Positions 50,548 through 60,034 are shown, counted from the stretch's first letter. The stretch: DNA of 64,000 nucleotides from Halobaculum magnesiiphilum (GCF_019823105.1 NZ_CP081960.1:124001-188000), one strand, 5' to 3'. Translations and numbers: made by a program. Notes: generated from the sequence alone by a model not told the origin.

Positions 50548-52203
50548 TCACTCGTCCTCGCCGAACCGCTCGCGCACCGCCTCGCGGTCGATCTTCGAGG
50601 GACCCGAGTACGGGACCTCGTCCACGAACGCGAGGTGTTTCGGGTGTTTGAACCGCGCGAGGCGGCTGTCGAGGAACGCCGTCACGTCCTCCAGCGTCAG
50701 CGACTCGTCGCCGTCGATGACGGCCTTCCCGACGGTCCCCCACGTGTCGTCGGGGACGCCGATGACGACCGCCTCCCTGACGCCCGGATGATCGGTGAGC
50801 GCGTCCTCGACTTCGGGCGGAAAGACGTTCTCGCCGCCGCTGACGAACATGTTCTTCTTGCGCCCTTCGATGTGGTAGTAGCCGTCGTCGTCGACGCGCG
50901 CGAGGTCGCCGGTCGACACCCACCCGCCGCCGAACGTCTCGGCGGACTCCTCGGGGGCGTTCCAGTAGCCGTCGGCTGCCGCGGGACTGGACAGTTCGAG
51001 CTCGCCGACGGTCCCGTGCTCGACGGGGTCGCCCTCGGCGTCGACGACCCGCGCGGAGACGTGGGGCGCGGGGACGCCGACGGCGTCGGCCTTCTCGCGG
51101 GGCCAGTCGTCGGGCATCGCGAAGTTGTTCGGGCCGCACTCGGTGAGGCCGTATCCCTGCGAGAGGTCGACGCCGCGGTCCCACCACGCCTCCAGCACCG
51201 AGCGTCGGCAGGGGCCGCCGCCGGACTTGGCGAACCGCAGCGACGACAGATCCGTGTCGGCCCAGTCGTCGTGGTCGCGCATCATCCGCAACACCGCCGG
51301 CACCGCGACCAGCACCGTCGCGTCCCGGTCGTCGACGACCCCCAACACCTGGCCGGGATCGAACCCGCGGGCGATCACGACGGTCCCGCCGGTGTGGAAC
51401 AACGGTACCGTGAGCACGTTCCACCCGCCGGTGTGGAACATCGGGAACGGCATCGGCGTCACGTCGTCGCCGCGGAGGTTCCACGCCGCGATCGTCGTCA
51501 TCGAGTTCCAGTACACCGCCCGGTGGGTGATCACCGTCTGCTTCGGCGTCCCGGTCGACCCGCCGGTGTGGAGGAACAGGTGGGGGTCCGACAGCGACAC
51601 CTCGGGGCGGTCGAGTTCGTCCACGCTCCCGTCCGAACTCGTTCGCCATCCCGCCCCGCCCCCCTCCGGCCGGGCGTCCTCGAACGACTCTCCCCCGAGG
51701 TCGTCGGCCGCGCTCGCGACGGCGTCGGCGTCGTCGCCGACGACGAACACCCGAACGTCGGTGCGGTCGATGTCTCCCTCGTCGAGCGCGTCGGCCGCGA
51801 GGTCCGCGAACGCCGCCTCGACGACGACCGCGGCGGGGTCGGTGTCGCCGACGAGCTCGGCCAGCTCCGGCGGCGCCAGCCGGTGGGACAGCGGCGCGAG
51901 CACGGCGCCGACTTTCCCGGTCGCGAAGAACAGGTCGACCAGCGCCGGCCGGTTCCGAGAGAGCGTCACCACCCGGTCGCCCTTCTCCACGCCCGCGGAC
52001 TGGAGGACTCGTGCGGTCCGGACCGCGCGATCGTCCAACTCGGCGTAGGTGTACTCTCGGCCGGTCGTCCCGTCGACGAGCCCCACGCGGTCGGGCGACA
52101 GCGACGCGCGACGACCGGACCAGTCGCCGACCCAGTCGGGACCGGAGGAGGGCGGGCTGGTCGTTCCTTTCTCGTCCGGGGCGCCCGTGTCCCCCTCAGG
52201 CAT
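50548..52203 (-). CDS. AMP-dependent acyl-CoA synthetase/ligase
   Basis: A 551-residue ANL-superfamily enzyme that activates a carboxylic acid with ATP and CoA. The P-loop LHTGGSTGTPKQTVITHRA, the acyl pocket LSQGYGLTECGPNNF, the adenylate site GGWVSTGDLARVDDDGYYHIEGRKKNMF in pieces (STGDLARVDDDGYYHIEG), and PYSGPSKIDREAV with the catalytic C-terminal Lys are all present. It starts inside the last codons of the alpha/beta-hydrolase gene (8-nt overlap) and is convergent with the SDR gene. Fatty or aromatic acid specificity cannot be told. Confidence 0.9.
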   Translation of the reverse strand: MPEGDTGAPDEKGTTSPPSSGPDWVGDWSGRRASLSPDRVGLVDGTTGREYTYAELDDRAVRTARVLQSAGVEKGDRVVTLSRNRPALVDLFFATGKVGAVLAPLSHRLAPPELAELVGDTDPAAVVVEAAFADLAADALDEGDIDRTDVRVFVVGDDADAVASAADDLGGESFEDARPEGGGAGWRTSSDGSVDELDRPEVSLSDPHLFLHTGGSTGTPKQTVITHRAVYWNSMTTIAAWNLRGDDVTPMPFPMFHTGGWNVLTVPLFHTGGTVVIARGFDPGQVLGVVDDRDATVLVAVPAVLRMMRDHDDWADTDLSSLRFAKSGGGPCRRSVLEAWWDRGVDLSQGYGLTECGPNNFAMPDDWPREKADAVGVPAPHVSARVVDAEGDPVEHGTVGELELSSPAAADGYWNAPEESAETFGGGWVSTGDLARVDDDGYYHIEGRKKNMFVSGGENVFPPEVEDALTDHPGVREAVVIGVPDDTWGTVGKAVIDGDESLTLEDVTAFLDSRLARFKHPKHLAFVDEVPYSGPSKIDREAVRERFGEDE

Positions 52204-53029
52204 CGGCGAGGAACTCGACGAGAAGGTCGTTCACGCGTTCGGACTCCTCGATGAAGAACAGGTGCGAGCCCCCCTCGACGAACTCGGCGTCCGCGTTCGG
52301 GATCGCCTCCGCGAGCAACTCGCCGTTCTCGACGGGGAGCACCCGATCGTCGGTCCCGTGGGCGACGAGCGTCGGAACGTCGAGCGTGTCGAGTTCGTCG
52401 CTCGCGTCGAACGCCTGCACCGCCGCCGCCTGCGCCTCCCGGGCCCTCGGCGGCGCGTCCGACTCCAAGCGCCAGTCGACGATCCGCTCGATCAGCTCCG
52501 GGTTCCCCTCGATGAACCCGTCGGTGACGGCGGGCGCCATCTTGTAGCGGATCGCCTCGCGCTCGTCGGCGTCGTCGGGGACCGAGAACATCCGCGCGAG
52601 CGTCGACTCCGGCGTCGGCACCGCGTCGGGGCCGCCCGGGGAGGTGCACAGCAGCGCCAGCGACCGCGCCCGGTCGTACGACAGGGCGTACCGCTGGGCG
52701 ACCATCCCGCCCATGGACGCGCCGACGATGTGCGCCTCCTCGATCCCGGAGTCGGCGAGCACCGCCTCCAGGTCGCCGGCGAGTTGATCTATTGTGTACG
52801 GCCCCTCCGGCACGTCCGACTCGCCCGTCCCGCGGTTGTCCCACAGCACCACGTGATAGGCGTCCGTCAGCGCGTCGGCCTGCCAGTTCCACATCCAGCG
52901 CCCGTAGCCGAGCCCCTCACAGAGGACGACCGTCTCCGCCTCGGCCGGGTCGCGCCCGCGCTCCTCGTAGGCGATCGCGACGCCGTCGTGATCCGCGGTT
53001 TGCACGAGGGATCCCAGCGCTCGCGTCAC
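52196..53029 (-). CDS. alpha/beta hydrolase
   Basis: A 277-residue serine hydrolase. LCEGLGYGRWMWNWQ is the oxyanion region, VGASMGGMVAQRYAL the nucleophile elbow (Ser), VPTLVAHGTDDRVLP carries the Asp, and EGGSHLFFIEE the His. Haloacetate dehalogenase, enol-lactone hydrolase and esterases share these motifs. The GTG at 53029 is preferred to the TTG two codons earlier because a GTTAAC-containing box lies ~27 nt upstream. First gene of a two-gene operon with the acyl-CoA ligase; release of an acid that is then CoA-activated would make sense. Confidence 0.8.
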   Translation of the reverse strand: MTRALGSLVQTADHDGVAIAYEERGRDPAEAETVVLCEGLGYGRWMWNWQADALTDAYHVVLWDNRGTGESDVPEGPYTIDQLAGDLEAVLADSGIEEAHIVGASMGGMVAQRYALSYDRARSLALLCTSPGGPDAVPTPESTLARMFSVPDDADEREAIRYKMAPAVTDGFIEGNPELIERIVDWRLESDAPPRAREAQAAAVQAFDASDELDTLDVPTLVAHGTDDRVLPVENGELLAEAIPNADAEFVEGGSHLFFIEESERVNDLLVEFLADA

Positions 53030-53092
53030 CTTCAAGCGGGCGCTTCACATGTTAACCCGCGACGCTTTCCCCGACCCGCGACGAGCACGACC

Positions 53093-53491
53093 ATGCCAGT
53101 CGCAACCGTCGGCGACGCCGCGACCGCGAGCATCGACGTGACGGCCGAGACTATCGACGAGTACGCCGCCCTCACGGGCGACGAGAACCCGATACACCTC
53201 GACGAGGCGTACGCGAGCGAGACCATGTTCGGCGGCCGGATCGCCCACGGGATGCTCGGTGCCGGCGTCGTCAGCGCCGCGCTCGCGTCGCTTCCAGGCG
53301 ACATCGTGTATCTCGATCAGGATTGTTCGTTCGAGGCCCCGGTACGACCGGGCGACACGATCGAGGCGCGCGCCAGCGTCGAGGAGGAGATCGGCGGCGA
53401 CCGGATCCGCGTCGAAACGGTCGCGTCGGTCGACGGCGAGCCGGTGATCGAGGGGGAAGCGACGGTGCTGTCGGTGCCCCACGACGCCTGA
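53093..53491 (+). CDS. MaoC-like (R)-specific enoyl-CoA hydratase
   Basis: A 132-residue hot-dog-fold hydratase. YAALTGDENPIHLDEAYA is the hydratase-2 motif with the catalytic Asp and His, and RIAHGMLGAGVVSAAL is the second conserved block. It would hydrate a trans-2-enoyl-CoA. It is divergent from the hydrolase/CoA-ligase pair, sharing a 60-nt promoter interval centred on GTTAAC (53051-53056). With the acyl-CoA dehydrogenase and SDR in the region it supports an acyl-CoA degradation or modification pathway. Confidence 0.85.
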   Translation: MPVATVGDAATASIDVTAETIDEYAALTGDENPIHLDEAYASETMFGGRIAHGMLGAGVVSAALASLPGDIVYLDQDCSFEAPVRPGDTIEARASVEEEIGGDRIRVETVASVDGEPVIEGEATVLSVPHDA

Positions 53492-53607
53492 CCGGGGTGG
53501 ACTCGGCGTCCGGTCCCCCGGTTCGTCGCCGGTGGACCGCTTGGTCGAACCGTTCAATGTGTCGGGCGACGAAGACGCGGGCGTCACGACGCGTGAGAGG
53601 ACGACGG

Positions 53608-54240
53608 ATGTTCGAGGACAGGAACGACGCCGGCGACCGGGTGGCCGCCCTCCTCGCGGAGCGCGGCGTCGAAGCCGAAATCGTGCTCGCGGTGCCGCGG
53701 GGTGGGCTCCCGATCGGTCGCGCGGTTGCCGACCGCCTGGGGGTACCGCTCGACATCGTTTCCGCCCGAAAGATCGGCGCCCCGTGGAACCCGGAACTCG
53801 CGATCGGTGCCGTCGCGAGCGACGGCAGCGTCTGGCTCAACGAGGAGCTCATCGCGGACGCCGGGATCGACGACGAGTACGTCGCCGAGCGTCGCGAGCG
53901 CGAACGCGAAGCCGCCCGTGAGAAGGTGGACCGCTACCGCGGCGACCGTCCACCGTTGGAACTGGCGGGCAAACGCGTCGTCGTCGTCGATGACGGCGTT
54001 GCGACCGGCGCGACGATGCACGCGTGTCTCCGGCAGATCGCCGCCGCGGACGCCGACCGGATCGTGTTGGCCGTTCCGGTCGCTCCCCCGGACACCCTCG
54101 CCCGGCTGGCCGCCGAGGTCGACGACGTTGTTTGCGTGGAGACCCCGTCATCTTTCGGCGCAGTCGGGCAGTTCTACCGAATATTCGATCAGGTCACCGA
54201 CGAACAAGCCCGTTCGTACCTTACCACTGACGGACACTGA
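53608..54240 (+). CDS. phosphoribosyltransferase-family protein
   Basis: A 210-residue type I PRTase. VLAVPRGGLPIGRAVADRL is the N-terminal block, and VVVVDDGVATGATMHACLR the PRPP loop. SARKIGAPWNPELAIGAVA is characteristic of a conserved bacterial and haloarchaeal PRTase group whose base acceptor is unknown and which is sometimes fused to hydrolase domains. The ATG at 53608 matches the family start; the open frame upstream is a shadow. Monocistronic. Confidence 0.8.
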   Translation: MFEDRNDAGDRVAALLAERGVEAEIVLAVPRGGLPIGRAVADRLGVPLDIVSARKIGAPWNPELAIGAVASDGSVWLNEELIADAGIDDEYVAERREREREAAREKVDRYRGDRPPLELAGKRVVVVDDGVATGATMHACLRQIAAADADRIVLAVPVAPPDTLARLAAEVDDVVCVETPSSFGAVGQFYRIFDQVTDEQARSYLTTDGH

Positions 54241-54381
54241 CGGGTACACGACGATTGCTGCCGATCTGATACGCTTCGAACCCCACCCGTCTCCGAAGAC
54301 ACGGCCGACGTTGAGCAGCCGGCCGGGACGAGCCGACGAGTCATCGTCGCGCTCGGCGGTTGCGGACCCGAACGGCGTCGT

Positions 54382-54828
54382 TTACTCGACTTCGATCTCC
54401 CGGGCCGATTCGATCTCCTGTCGCGGGAGCGTCACGGCCAACACGCCGTTTTTCATCTCGGCGGTGACGCCGTCCGTCTCGACCTCGTCGGGGAGACTGA
54501 GCGACCGTTGCACCGACTGGTGGCGCCGTTCGCGCCGCAGGATACGCTCGTTTCCCTCCCCTTCGCGTTCCTCAGTTGCGTCCTCGCGCTCGCCGGCGAT
54601 CCGGAGCGTGTTGTCCGTCACTTTGACCGTCACCTCCGACCGGTCGAACCCGGGGAGGTCGACGGTCGCGACGAACTCGTCGTCGTACTCCACCAGGTCG
54701 ACGGGCGCGTACTCCTCCTCGTCGGCGAACTCCTCGCCGGACCACGACCCGGTCGCGGCCTCCAGCTGTCGGTTCATCCGCTCGATGAGCTGTTCCACTT
54801 CGGCGAACGGGTCTCTCTGTGGTGGCAT
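54382..54828 (-). CDS. Hsp20/alpha-crystallin small heat-shock protein
   Basis: A 148-residue chaperone. The alpha-crystallin domain (about 45-140) contains PVDLVEYDDEFVATVDLPGF, EVTVKVTDNTLRIAGERED, RRHQSVQRSLSLPDEVE and the C-terminal AEMKNGVLAVTLPR. The final IEVE-type tail replaces the usual IxI/V. It binds unfolding proteins as an oligomer in the cytosol. A short leader with GGGAGCACC precedes the ATG, and a TATTTTG box lies about 38 nt upstream. Confidence 0.9.
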   Translation of the reverse strand: MPPQRDPFAEVEQLIERMNRQLEAATGSWSGEEFADEEEYAPVDLVEYDDEFVATVDLPGFDRSEVTVKVTDNTLRIAGEREDATEEREGEGNERILRRERRHQSVQRSLSLPDEVETDGVTAEMKNGVLAVTLPRQEIESAREIEVE

Positions 54829-55041
54829 CGGTGCTCCCTCACTCGTCGTTCGCCGACCGACACAAAATACGCTCCGTCGATCGGACCGGCGTGGAAACGA
54901 CCGCCGGGGCCTTATCGCCGACAGCTAGAGGTAGGTACGGTTCGTGATCGGACGTAGCGACCGGCGGCACGTCGGATCTCTCCCGAACGTTCGAGGAGTC
55001 CCGCCCGCCGTGTTCCCGAGCCGCCACACATCCGAGATTCC

Positions 55042-55836
55042 ATGATCGACTGTGACGAGGTGCTGGCCGAGGTGAACGCGGAGACGGCCGATCCCCGACT
55101 CGACTCGGGGCACGTGCGCTGTCTTCGTGGTTCCGACGGCTCGGGCTCGGTGCTGCTCCTCGGAGTCGTCCACGATCACCCGGCGAGCGTGTTCCGGGTC
55201 TCACACCTGCTCGAATCGTTCCCGCCGGACGTGCTCGCGGTCGAGTTGCCGCCGCTTTCGGTCCCGTTGTTTCGCCGGTACGCGAGCGACTCGCACGTGC
55301 CGCCGCGGCTGGGCGGGGAGATGAGCGCGGCCATCCGGGCGGCCGAGGGGGCCCGCGTCGTCGGCGTCGACGCGCCGAACCGCCGCTACCTCGCGGCGCT
55401 GTTCGACCGATTCCGGAACGACTCCGCCGCACGAACGCTCACACGGCCGGTCGTCTCCGATCTCGCTCGCGGGCTCGGGCAGGCCGTGGCCTGCCGGCTC
55501 GGGGCGATCGTCGCCGCCTTCACGCCGTACACGCCACGAGTGTACGCGCATATCCAGTACGACGCGACGCTGCTCGACGATCCCGACGTGCAAGCCGAGC
55601 ACGAGGCGAGTCACCTCGCGCAACATCGTGCGTTCGTCGGCGTGGTCGAGCCGCCGCCCGAAACGGCGCTCGTCGATCGGACCCGTGAGGACGTGATGGT
55701 GGCGAGGCTCTCGGCGCTTCGAAGCGAGGGGGACGTCGCCGTCGTCGTCGGGATGAGCCACCTTGAGGAACTGGAGCGCAGGCTTGTCGCCCCCGGGAGT
55801 GCTCCCAATGATGACGGCGAACCCGCCGAACAGTGA
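55042..55836 (+). CDS. TraB/GumN-like domain protein
   Basis: A 264-residue protein of the TraB/Tiki-like superfamily. LLGVVHDHPASVFRV carries the first GxxH-like motif, VLAVELPPLSVPLFRRYAS the ExxPxR-like motif, and VVVGMSHLEELERRL the last GxxH motif. In other archaea and eukaryotes, TraB proteins are putative metalloproteases or pheromone-shutdown factors. There is no transmembrane helix, unlike many TraB relatives. The natural role is unknown. The start ATG is taken at 55042, after a CGAGATTCC leader. Confidence 0.7.
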   Translation: MIDCDEVLAEVNAETADPRLDSGHVRCLRGSDGSGSVLLLGVVHDHPASVFRVSHLLESFPPDVLAVELPPLSVPLFRRYASDSHVPPRLGGEMSAAIRAAEGARVVGVDAPNRRYLAALFDRFRNDSAARTLTRPVVSDLARGLGQAVACRLGAIVAAFTPYTPRVYAHIQYDATLLDDPDVQAEHEASHLAQHRAFVGVVEPPPETALVDRTREDVMVARLSALRSEGDVAVVVGMSHLEELERRLVAPGSAPNDDGEPAEQ

Positions 55837-55950
55837 TAAACGGTAGCACTGTCCATGGCCGTCGGCTATGTCCCTGGCGTGTGAATCTCAGGGATACGCG
55901 CGCCGACTGCGGGCGACCGCGGTCGACGCGCCGATAACGGAGGAACCCAG

Positions 55951-56325
55951 ATGGGACCGACACACGCAGACACGACGGGGTGGAAGCGGCTCGTGACGGC
56001 CGAGGGGCAGCCGGTCGGCTGGGCACGTCGGGGCGACGGGGAGGACGGCGACGGCGAGGGCGACGCCGACGAGTGGCACGCCAAGCCCAACCCGGGGTTG
56101 TTACGCGGGTGCGACTCCTGGATCGCTCCCTCATGGCACGAGGGCGGCCGGTACAGGCTCGACCCGGACGCGGTGGTCGGCGAGGGGGAGGCGACCGTCG
56201 TGCTCGCCGCCGCCGACTCGGACGCTGACTCGCTCCTCGAAGACGCTCGGGGGACGGAGGGTCGGGGCGTGGCGGACGATCGATCCGGATCGGAACACGA
56301 CAAGCCTCACCGCTCACGTCGGTGA
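55951..56325 (+). CDS. hypothetical acidic/Gly-rich protein
   Basis: A 124-residue product preceded by GGAGGAACCCAG, a Shine-Dalgarno sequence at good spacing that supports the ATG at 55951. It shows WKRLVTAEGQPVGWARRG, a GDGEDGDGEGDAD acidic stretch, and SWIAPSWHEGGRYRLDPDA. No family recognised. Composition is haloarchaeal, and the C-terminus is disordered. Confidence 0.5.
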   Translation: MGPTHADTTGWKRLVTAEGQPVGWARRGDGEDGDGEGDADEWHAKPNPGLLRGCDSWIAPSWHEGGRYRLDPDAVVGEGEATVVLAAADSDADSLLEDARGTEGRGVADDRSGSEHDKPHRSRR

Positions 56326-56451
56326 ACCGTCCTCGGTCACCCGCATAGCAGCCCGCCGCATGTCAGTCACGAGAGTTCGAACGCTCTCGAAGTGAGGCGC
56401 CGAAGAAAAATTTCGCCGTTCGAACGGTCTCTCCGTGGCGTTCGCCGCCGC

Positions 56452-56694
56452 TCAGAGGTTCTTCTTGAGTTTGATCTCGTTCGACCCGATGTCGTCGACC
56501 TTGGACGTTCGCAGCTCGTACATATCCTCCCCCTCCTCCGCCCAGCCGAGGCGGCGTCGGACGCTCTGTGACAGGTTCGACGACGGTTTGACGTGCGCCA
56601 TCGATCCCGACGTTTCCTCGATCGTTCCGATCTCGTCGCCGTCGGCGGTTATCACGCGCTTCCCCTCGTCTTCGGCCCTGAAGTTTCGTACCAT
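56452..56694 (-). CDS. PRC-barrel-like protein
   Basis: An 80-residue protein with VITADGDEIGTIEETSGSMA and MYELRTSKVDDIGSNEIKL, the beta-strand and turn pattern of PRC-barrel domains in haloarchaea. PRC barrels act as adaptor or RNA-processing-linked modules; here the partner is unknown. Monocistronic, in a ~640-nt region otherwise lacking genes on this strand. Confidence 0.65.
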   Translation of the reverse strand: MVRNFRAEDEGKRVITADGDEIGTIEETSGSMAHVKPSSNLSQSVRRRLGWAEEGEDMYELRTSKVDDIGSNEIKLKKNL

Positions 56695-56972
56695 GGATGC
56701 TGTAGCTCTCGTGTTCGTTCGCGCGTCCTACGGTCGCCATCCGTCGCGGTCGCGCCGATCGCGTTCGGGGTGGCCGACGACATGTCGTCCGTCGACCAAC
56801 TCCCCGCTCATATCCTCGCCGTGCCATCGTATGAACGCTGACTATCGGTCTCCAACGAGTTCAAGACGGGGCGGGTATCGGTCCGGTCATCGGTCCCGGG
56901 TGCCCACCGTGATTCCACGCTCTGGAAAAGACTGGCGCGATTCACGTCCCTGGCGGATCTCTGGTCGCCCGA

Positions 56973-57632
56973 ATGGCCGTTCACGCGACGGTCGCGGTTG
57001 CCCCTCGCGAGTTCCTCCTCGGGAGGGCCCTCGCCGTCGCCGGCGACGCACGGATCGAGCTCGAATGCGCGGTCCCGCTCGGGGACGAGTTCGCGCCGTA
57101 CCTCACGGTCTCGGCCGACGATCCGAAAACGGTGTGCGATCTCGTCGCCGCGGAGCCCTCCGTCTATCAGCTCGAACCGCTCCAGCGTGGCGACGACGAG
57201 TGGCTCGTGCGCGTTCGGTGGACGGGTCCCCGATCGCCGGTGTTGACGGCGCTTCGTGACGCCGACGCCGTCTGCGTCGAGGCGGTTGCGACCCGCGGAA
57301 CGTGGCACCTCACGCTCCGGTTCGATAGCCACGAACAACTCACCGACTGTTATCACCGTTGTCTCGACCGGGATATTCGACTCTCCGTCGAGCGCGTGCA
57401 GGAGGGGGAAGCCCTCCGACCGTCGGAATCACGGGCGCTCACGTCCGCCCAGCGCGAGGCGCTCGCGACCGCGTTCGATGCGGGCTACTTCGCGGTGCCG
57501 CGGGGAGTGACGCTCGCGGAGTTGGCCGACCGGCTCGGGATCTCCGATACGGCCGCCTCACAGCGGTTGCGACGCGCATTGCAAAACCTGCTCGCCGACA
57601 CCCTCGAGGCCGACGCGCGCGATCTCGCGTGA
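56973..57632 (+). CDS. bat-type HTH-10 transcriptional regulator
   Basis: A 219-residue regulator. A ~145-residue N-terminal sensor domain (ATVAVAPREFLLGRALAVAG, APYLTVSADDPKTVCDLVAA) is followed by HTH_10 at ~158-212: LTSAQREALATAFDAGYFAV, GVTLAELADRLGISDTAASQ and RLRRALQNLLADTL. It is convergent with the DUF2267 gene. The target is unknown. Confidence 0.85.
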   Translation: MAVHATVAVAPREFLLGRALAVAGDARIELECAVPLGDEFAPYLTVSADDPKTVCDLVAAEPSVYQLEPLQRGDDEWLVRVRWTGPRSPVLTALRDADAVCVEAVATRGTWHLTLRFDSHEQLTDCYHRCLDRDIRLSVERVQEGEALRPSESRALTSAQREALATAFDAGYFAVPRGVTLAELADRLGISDTAASQRLRRALQNLLADTLEADARDLA

Positions 57633-57658
57633 GGATCGAATTCGCGTCGGATCGGGAG

Positions 57659-58069
57659 CTAGGCGTTCTGGTCGATCACGTCGAACAGCTCGTCCCAGCC
57701 GTCGTCGGCCGGAAGTTGTTCGCGGACCTGACGCATCTCGTTGGGCGAGACGATCTCGTTCACAACATCGAGGACGACCCGCGCGTGATATGCGGCGTCG
57801 GAGCGGTCGTCACGATCTTGCATTCCTTCCCGTTCCCAGACGCGCTCGATGAACTCGGTCCAGTCGAACCGCTGTCCGTGTTCCTCGACGGCGTCGGTCA
57901 GGTAGTAGTCGATCTCCATCGGCAGCGACCCCGCGAGGTCGGTCGCCTCCCCTTCCTGGATCCGCTCGCCGAGTGTCGTCAGCGTCGCCCGGATGGCGCG
58001 GACGGACTCCCCTGTTCCAGGCAGCGAAAGACGATGTTGGACCTGTCCGGTGAACTCATCGAAGTTCAT
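57659..58069 (-). CDS. DUF2267 protein
   Basis: A 136-residue helical protein. MNFDEFTGQVQHRLSLPG opens the domain, AIRATLTTLGERIQEGEATD and LAGSLPMEIDYYLTDAVE are the DUF2267 core, and FIERVWEREG with ARVVLDVVNEIVSPNEMRQV completes the second repeat. DUF2267 proteins are widespread and of unknown function; many lie next to stress genes. The ATG at 58069 fits the family start better than the longer frame. Confidence 0.8.
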   Translation of the reverse strand: MNFDEFTGQVQHRLSLPGTGESVRAIRATLTTLGERIQEGEATDLAGSLPMEIDYYLTDAVEEHGQRFDWTEFIERVWEREGMQDRDDRSDAAYHARVVLDVVNEIVSPNEMRQVREQLPADDGWDELFDVIDQNA

Positions 58070-58258
58070 ACGGTGTGAGCATCGCGGGGAACACCCATGA
58101 GTGGTCACGGCGCTTCCCACGCCGCGGCGACGAGGTCCACACGGCCGAGCGCTCGACCGCGCATTCGAACCGAGGCGCGACCAAGAGGTTCACCGACGAT
58201 CTCAAGTAGCAGTGAAACTACGTCGACAGTTATCATCGATGTCGACGAACCCTCCGGT

Positions 58259-58723
58259 ATGGTGCTCGATGTCGAGACGCCCGCCCAGCCCGACCTGACC
58301 AACCGACCGGTGCCGAGCGTCATCGACGCCGACGAGGTGAGCGATCCGGACGGCGACCTCCGTCGGGCCGAACTCGAAGGGGCGCTCGCCGACGGCGCGT
58401 GGTCGGATGCGTTCCACGAATGGGCCGAGTACACGGACCTGACTGAATCGGAGATCACCGCGCTCGCGGATGCCGGTCGGTTCGAGGAGGTAGACTTCTT
58501 CTGGGACCCGACCGAGGGGCGGATCCGACACGAGGTTCCAACGGTTACCACGACGGGAGAAACCGACGCCGATCTGGCCGCCAGTGCGGAAACCGAACTC
58601 GCGGAGTTGTGCGAGCTTGTCGTCGAGACGCTCGACGACGCGTATCTCGACTGGGACGCCGACAGCGGCGTCGAGGAACCGTGGACCGAGGAGACGTTCG
58701 ACGACGAGTCGCCCGAGGAGTGA
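58259..58723 (+). CDS. hypothetical acidic protein
   Basis: A 154-residue, strongly acidic protein. The ATG at 58259 lies 30 nt after GTTATCAT, a TATA-like box, which supports a leaderless transcript; the longer open frame runs into noncoding sequence. Segments WSDAFHEWAEYTDLTESEIT and ELAELCELVVETLDDAYLDW look helical. No family recognised. Confidence 0.55.
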   Translation: MVLDVETPAQPDLTNRPVPSVIDADEVSDPDGDLRRAELEGALADGAWSDAFHEWAEYTDLTESEITALADAGRFEEVDFFWDPTEGRIRHEVPTVTTTGETDADLAASAETELAELCELVVETLDDAYLDWDADSGVEEPWTEETFDDESPEE

Positions 58724-58850
58724 TCCGAACGCGGCCCGTCCCGATCCGGTATCGGCCGCAACTGGATTCCACTCGAGATCATCGGATGTCGTATCCCGAT
58801 CGGTCGGATTCGGAACGGGATTTAACACCTTGTCGCGCGAACATCTATCT

Positions 58851-58994
58851 ATGGGGACCACTGTCGAACTCAGCGACGACCTCGTGGAGCGCATCGAAGG
58901 CCACCTCGAGGAGGACGAGACCATCGAGGAGTTCCTCGAAGAATTAATCTCGATATACGAGCAGGAGGGTCGCTTCCTCCAGGAAGGCGCCTAG
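58851..58994 (+). CDS. DUF7557-like small protein (antitoxin-like)
   Basis: A 47-residue protein: MGTTVELSDDLVERIEGHLE, then a Glu/Asp-rich helix and EEFLEELISIYEQEGRFLQE. The first strand and helix resemble the ribbon-helix-helix start of VapB-type antitoxins, and the haloarchaeal DUF7557 family has this length. No toxin gene is adjacent. TTTAAC lies 30 nt before the ATG. Confidence 0.65.
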   Translation: MGTTVELSDDLVERIEGHLEEDETIEEFLEELISIYEQEGRFLQEGA

Positions 58995-59194
58995 CCGGGG
59001 TACCGGCGGATTCGGTAGTCCGTTTCCTTCGCAGTGACGCTTCGGCTCTGTCTACGGTCGCGAAGACGCACCTACGCCCGTGAACTCGTTCTATCGGTCC
59101 CGTCGCATCCCCGTCGACATTGACCGCCTCTGAACAGGCGTCTGGACCGACCTCGAACCAACAGTCCTCTCAGGCTCGAAGAACTCACAAAGGG

Positions 59195-59220
59195 CAATTC
59201 GGGTTTCGAAACCCGAATTG
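59195..59220. repeat. perfect 26-bp palindrome
   Basis: The sequence from CAATTCGGG to CCCGAATTG, with TTTCGAAA in the centre, is its own reverse complement over 26 bp. It lies in a gene-poor interval between the DUF7557-like gene and an IS6 relic, about 90 nt before an A/T-rich stretch that repeats CCCGAATT. It may be an operator, a transposon end or a recombination scar. Confidence 0.75.
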
Positions 59221-59460
59221 TCGAGGTCGAAACCTACGTCGAGAACCCGGAGTATCGATAGAGTATCTGGGGCGAGAGGCGGTACCTGACCCCGTGACGA
59301 AGCTCAACACCCGAATTTATATACCTAAACTGCTAATTTCGGATACCTATTTGATTTTCTAGATAATCTGGCCGAGCGCTGTCAATCCCCACGTTCATAG
59401 CATGGGTCAGAAGGTCGCGGTACAGTCGCACGAGGTTGAACCCCTGATCACGGTGCGTTT

Positions 59461-59745
59461 GAAGATACCGTGATCCACCCGAACAATGAACCGTTCTGGC
59501 TGCACTTAGGAGTCACTCCCGCAACGGCCTGAACACGGCACGTCGAGCGTTCCCCGACGAGAAGCCGAGCGTTCACGGAGATGGTTCTCGCCGCTCTCCG
59601 CGAGAACTACGGTAGTCGAAACGGCGACGAACGTATTTTCGGGTTACTAAAACGCCGAACCCCCCGATCTCCAATTGCATTCAGTCTCTCCGACGCAACG
59701 CCGTACACTGGCTTCAAGCGTTTTCTTGGGAACAGGCGCTAAAAC
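59461..59745 (+). pseudogene. degraded IS6-family transposase fragment
   Basis: Joining frames gives DTVIHPNNEPFWLHLGVTPAT near the start and DERIFGLLKRRTPRSP with FSLSDATPYTGFKRF near the end. These match the DETVI...FWLY, ERxFxLLKRRT and C-terminal blocks of haloarchaeal IS6 transposases. The middle is deleted or scrambled, and stops interrupt it. It is the second IS6 relic in the window and a different lineage from that at 10486. Confidence 0.6.
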
Positions 59746-60034
59746 TCGCCCTTCAGGGCGGTGATACAGCGCCGTCATCGGTAGATTCACACGGGTACAG
59801 ACCGTCTGTGCTACCAACCGAGGCGGTCTACCCGCCCGATGTACTAAGACAGTATCGGGAGTTCCATTCGGTCGGTCGACGGTATCCCGTCGAGTTGACC
59901 GCTGTGGATACCGTCAAAAAACAAGCAAGGTACTCCCGAATCCCCCGAGGATAGGGATACGGGGGGCGTGGCACTCCCTGTATCACGACGGGATGCAAAC
60001 CCGAGGTTCCCAACTCAGCAAGGACTGTCATTGT

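Noticed and set aside
59120-59362. 80-codon open frame spanning the 26-bp palindrome
   Set aside because: The palindrome and A/T-rich tail lie inside it, composition is not protein-like, and there is no promoter at a suitable distance.
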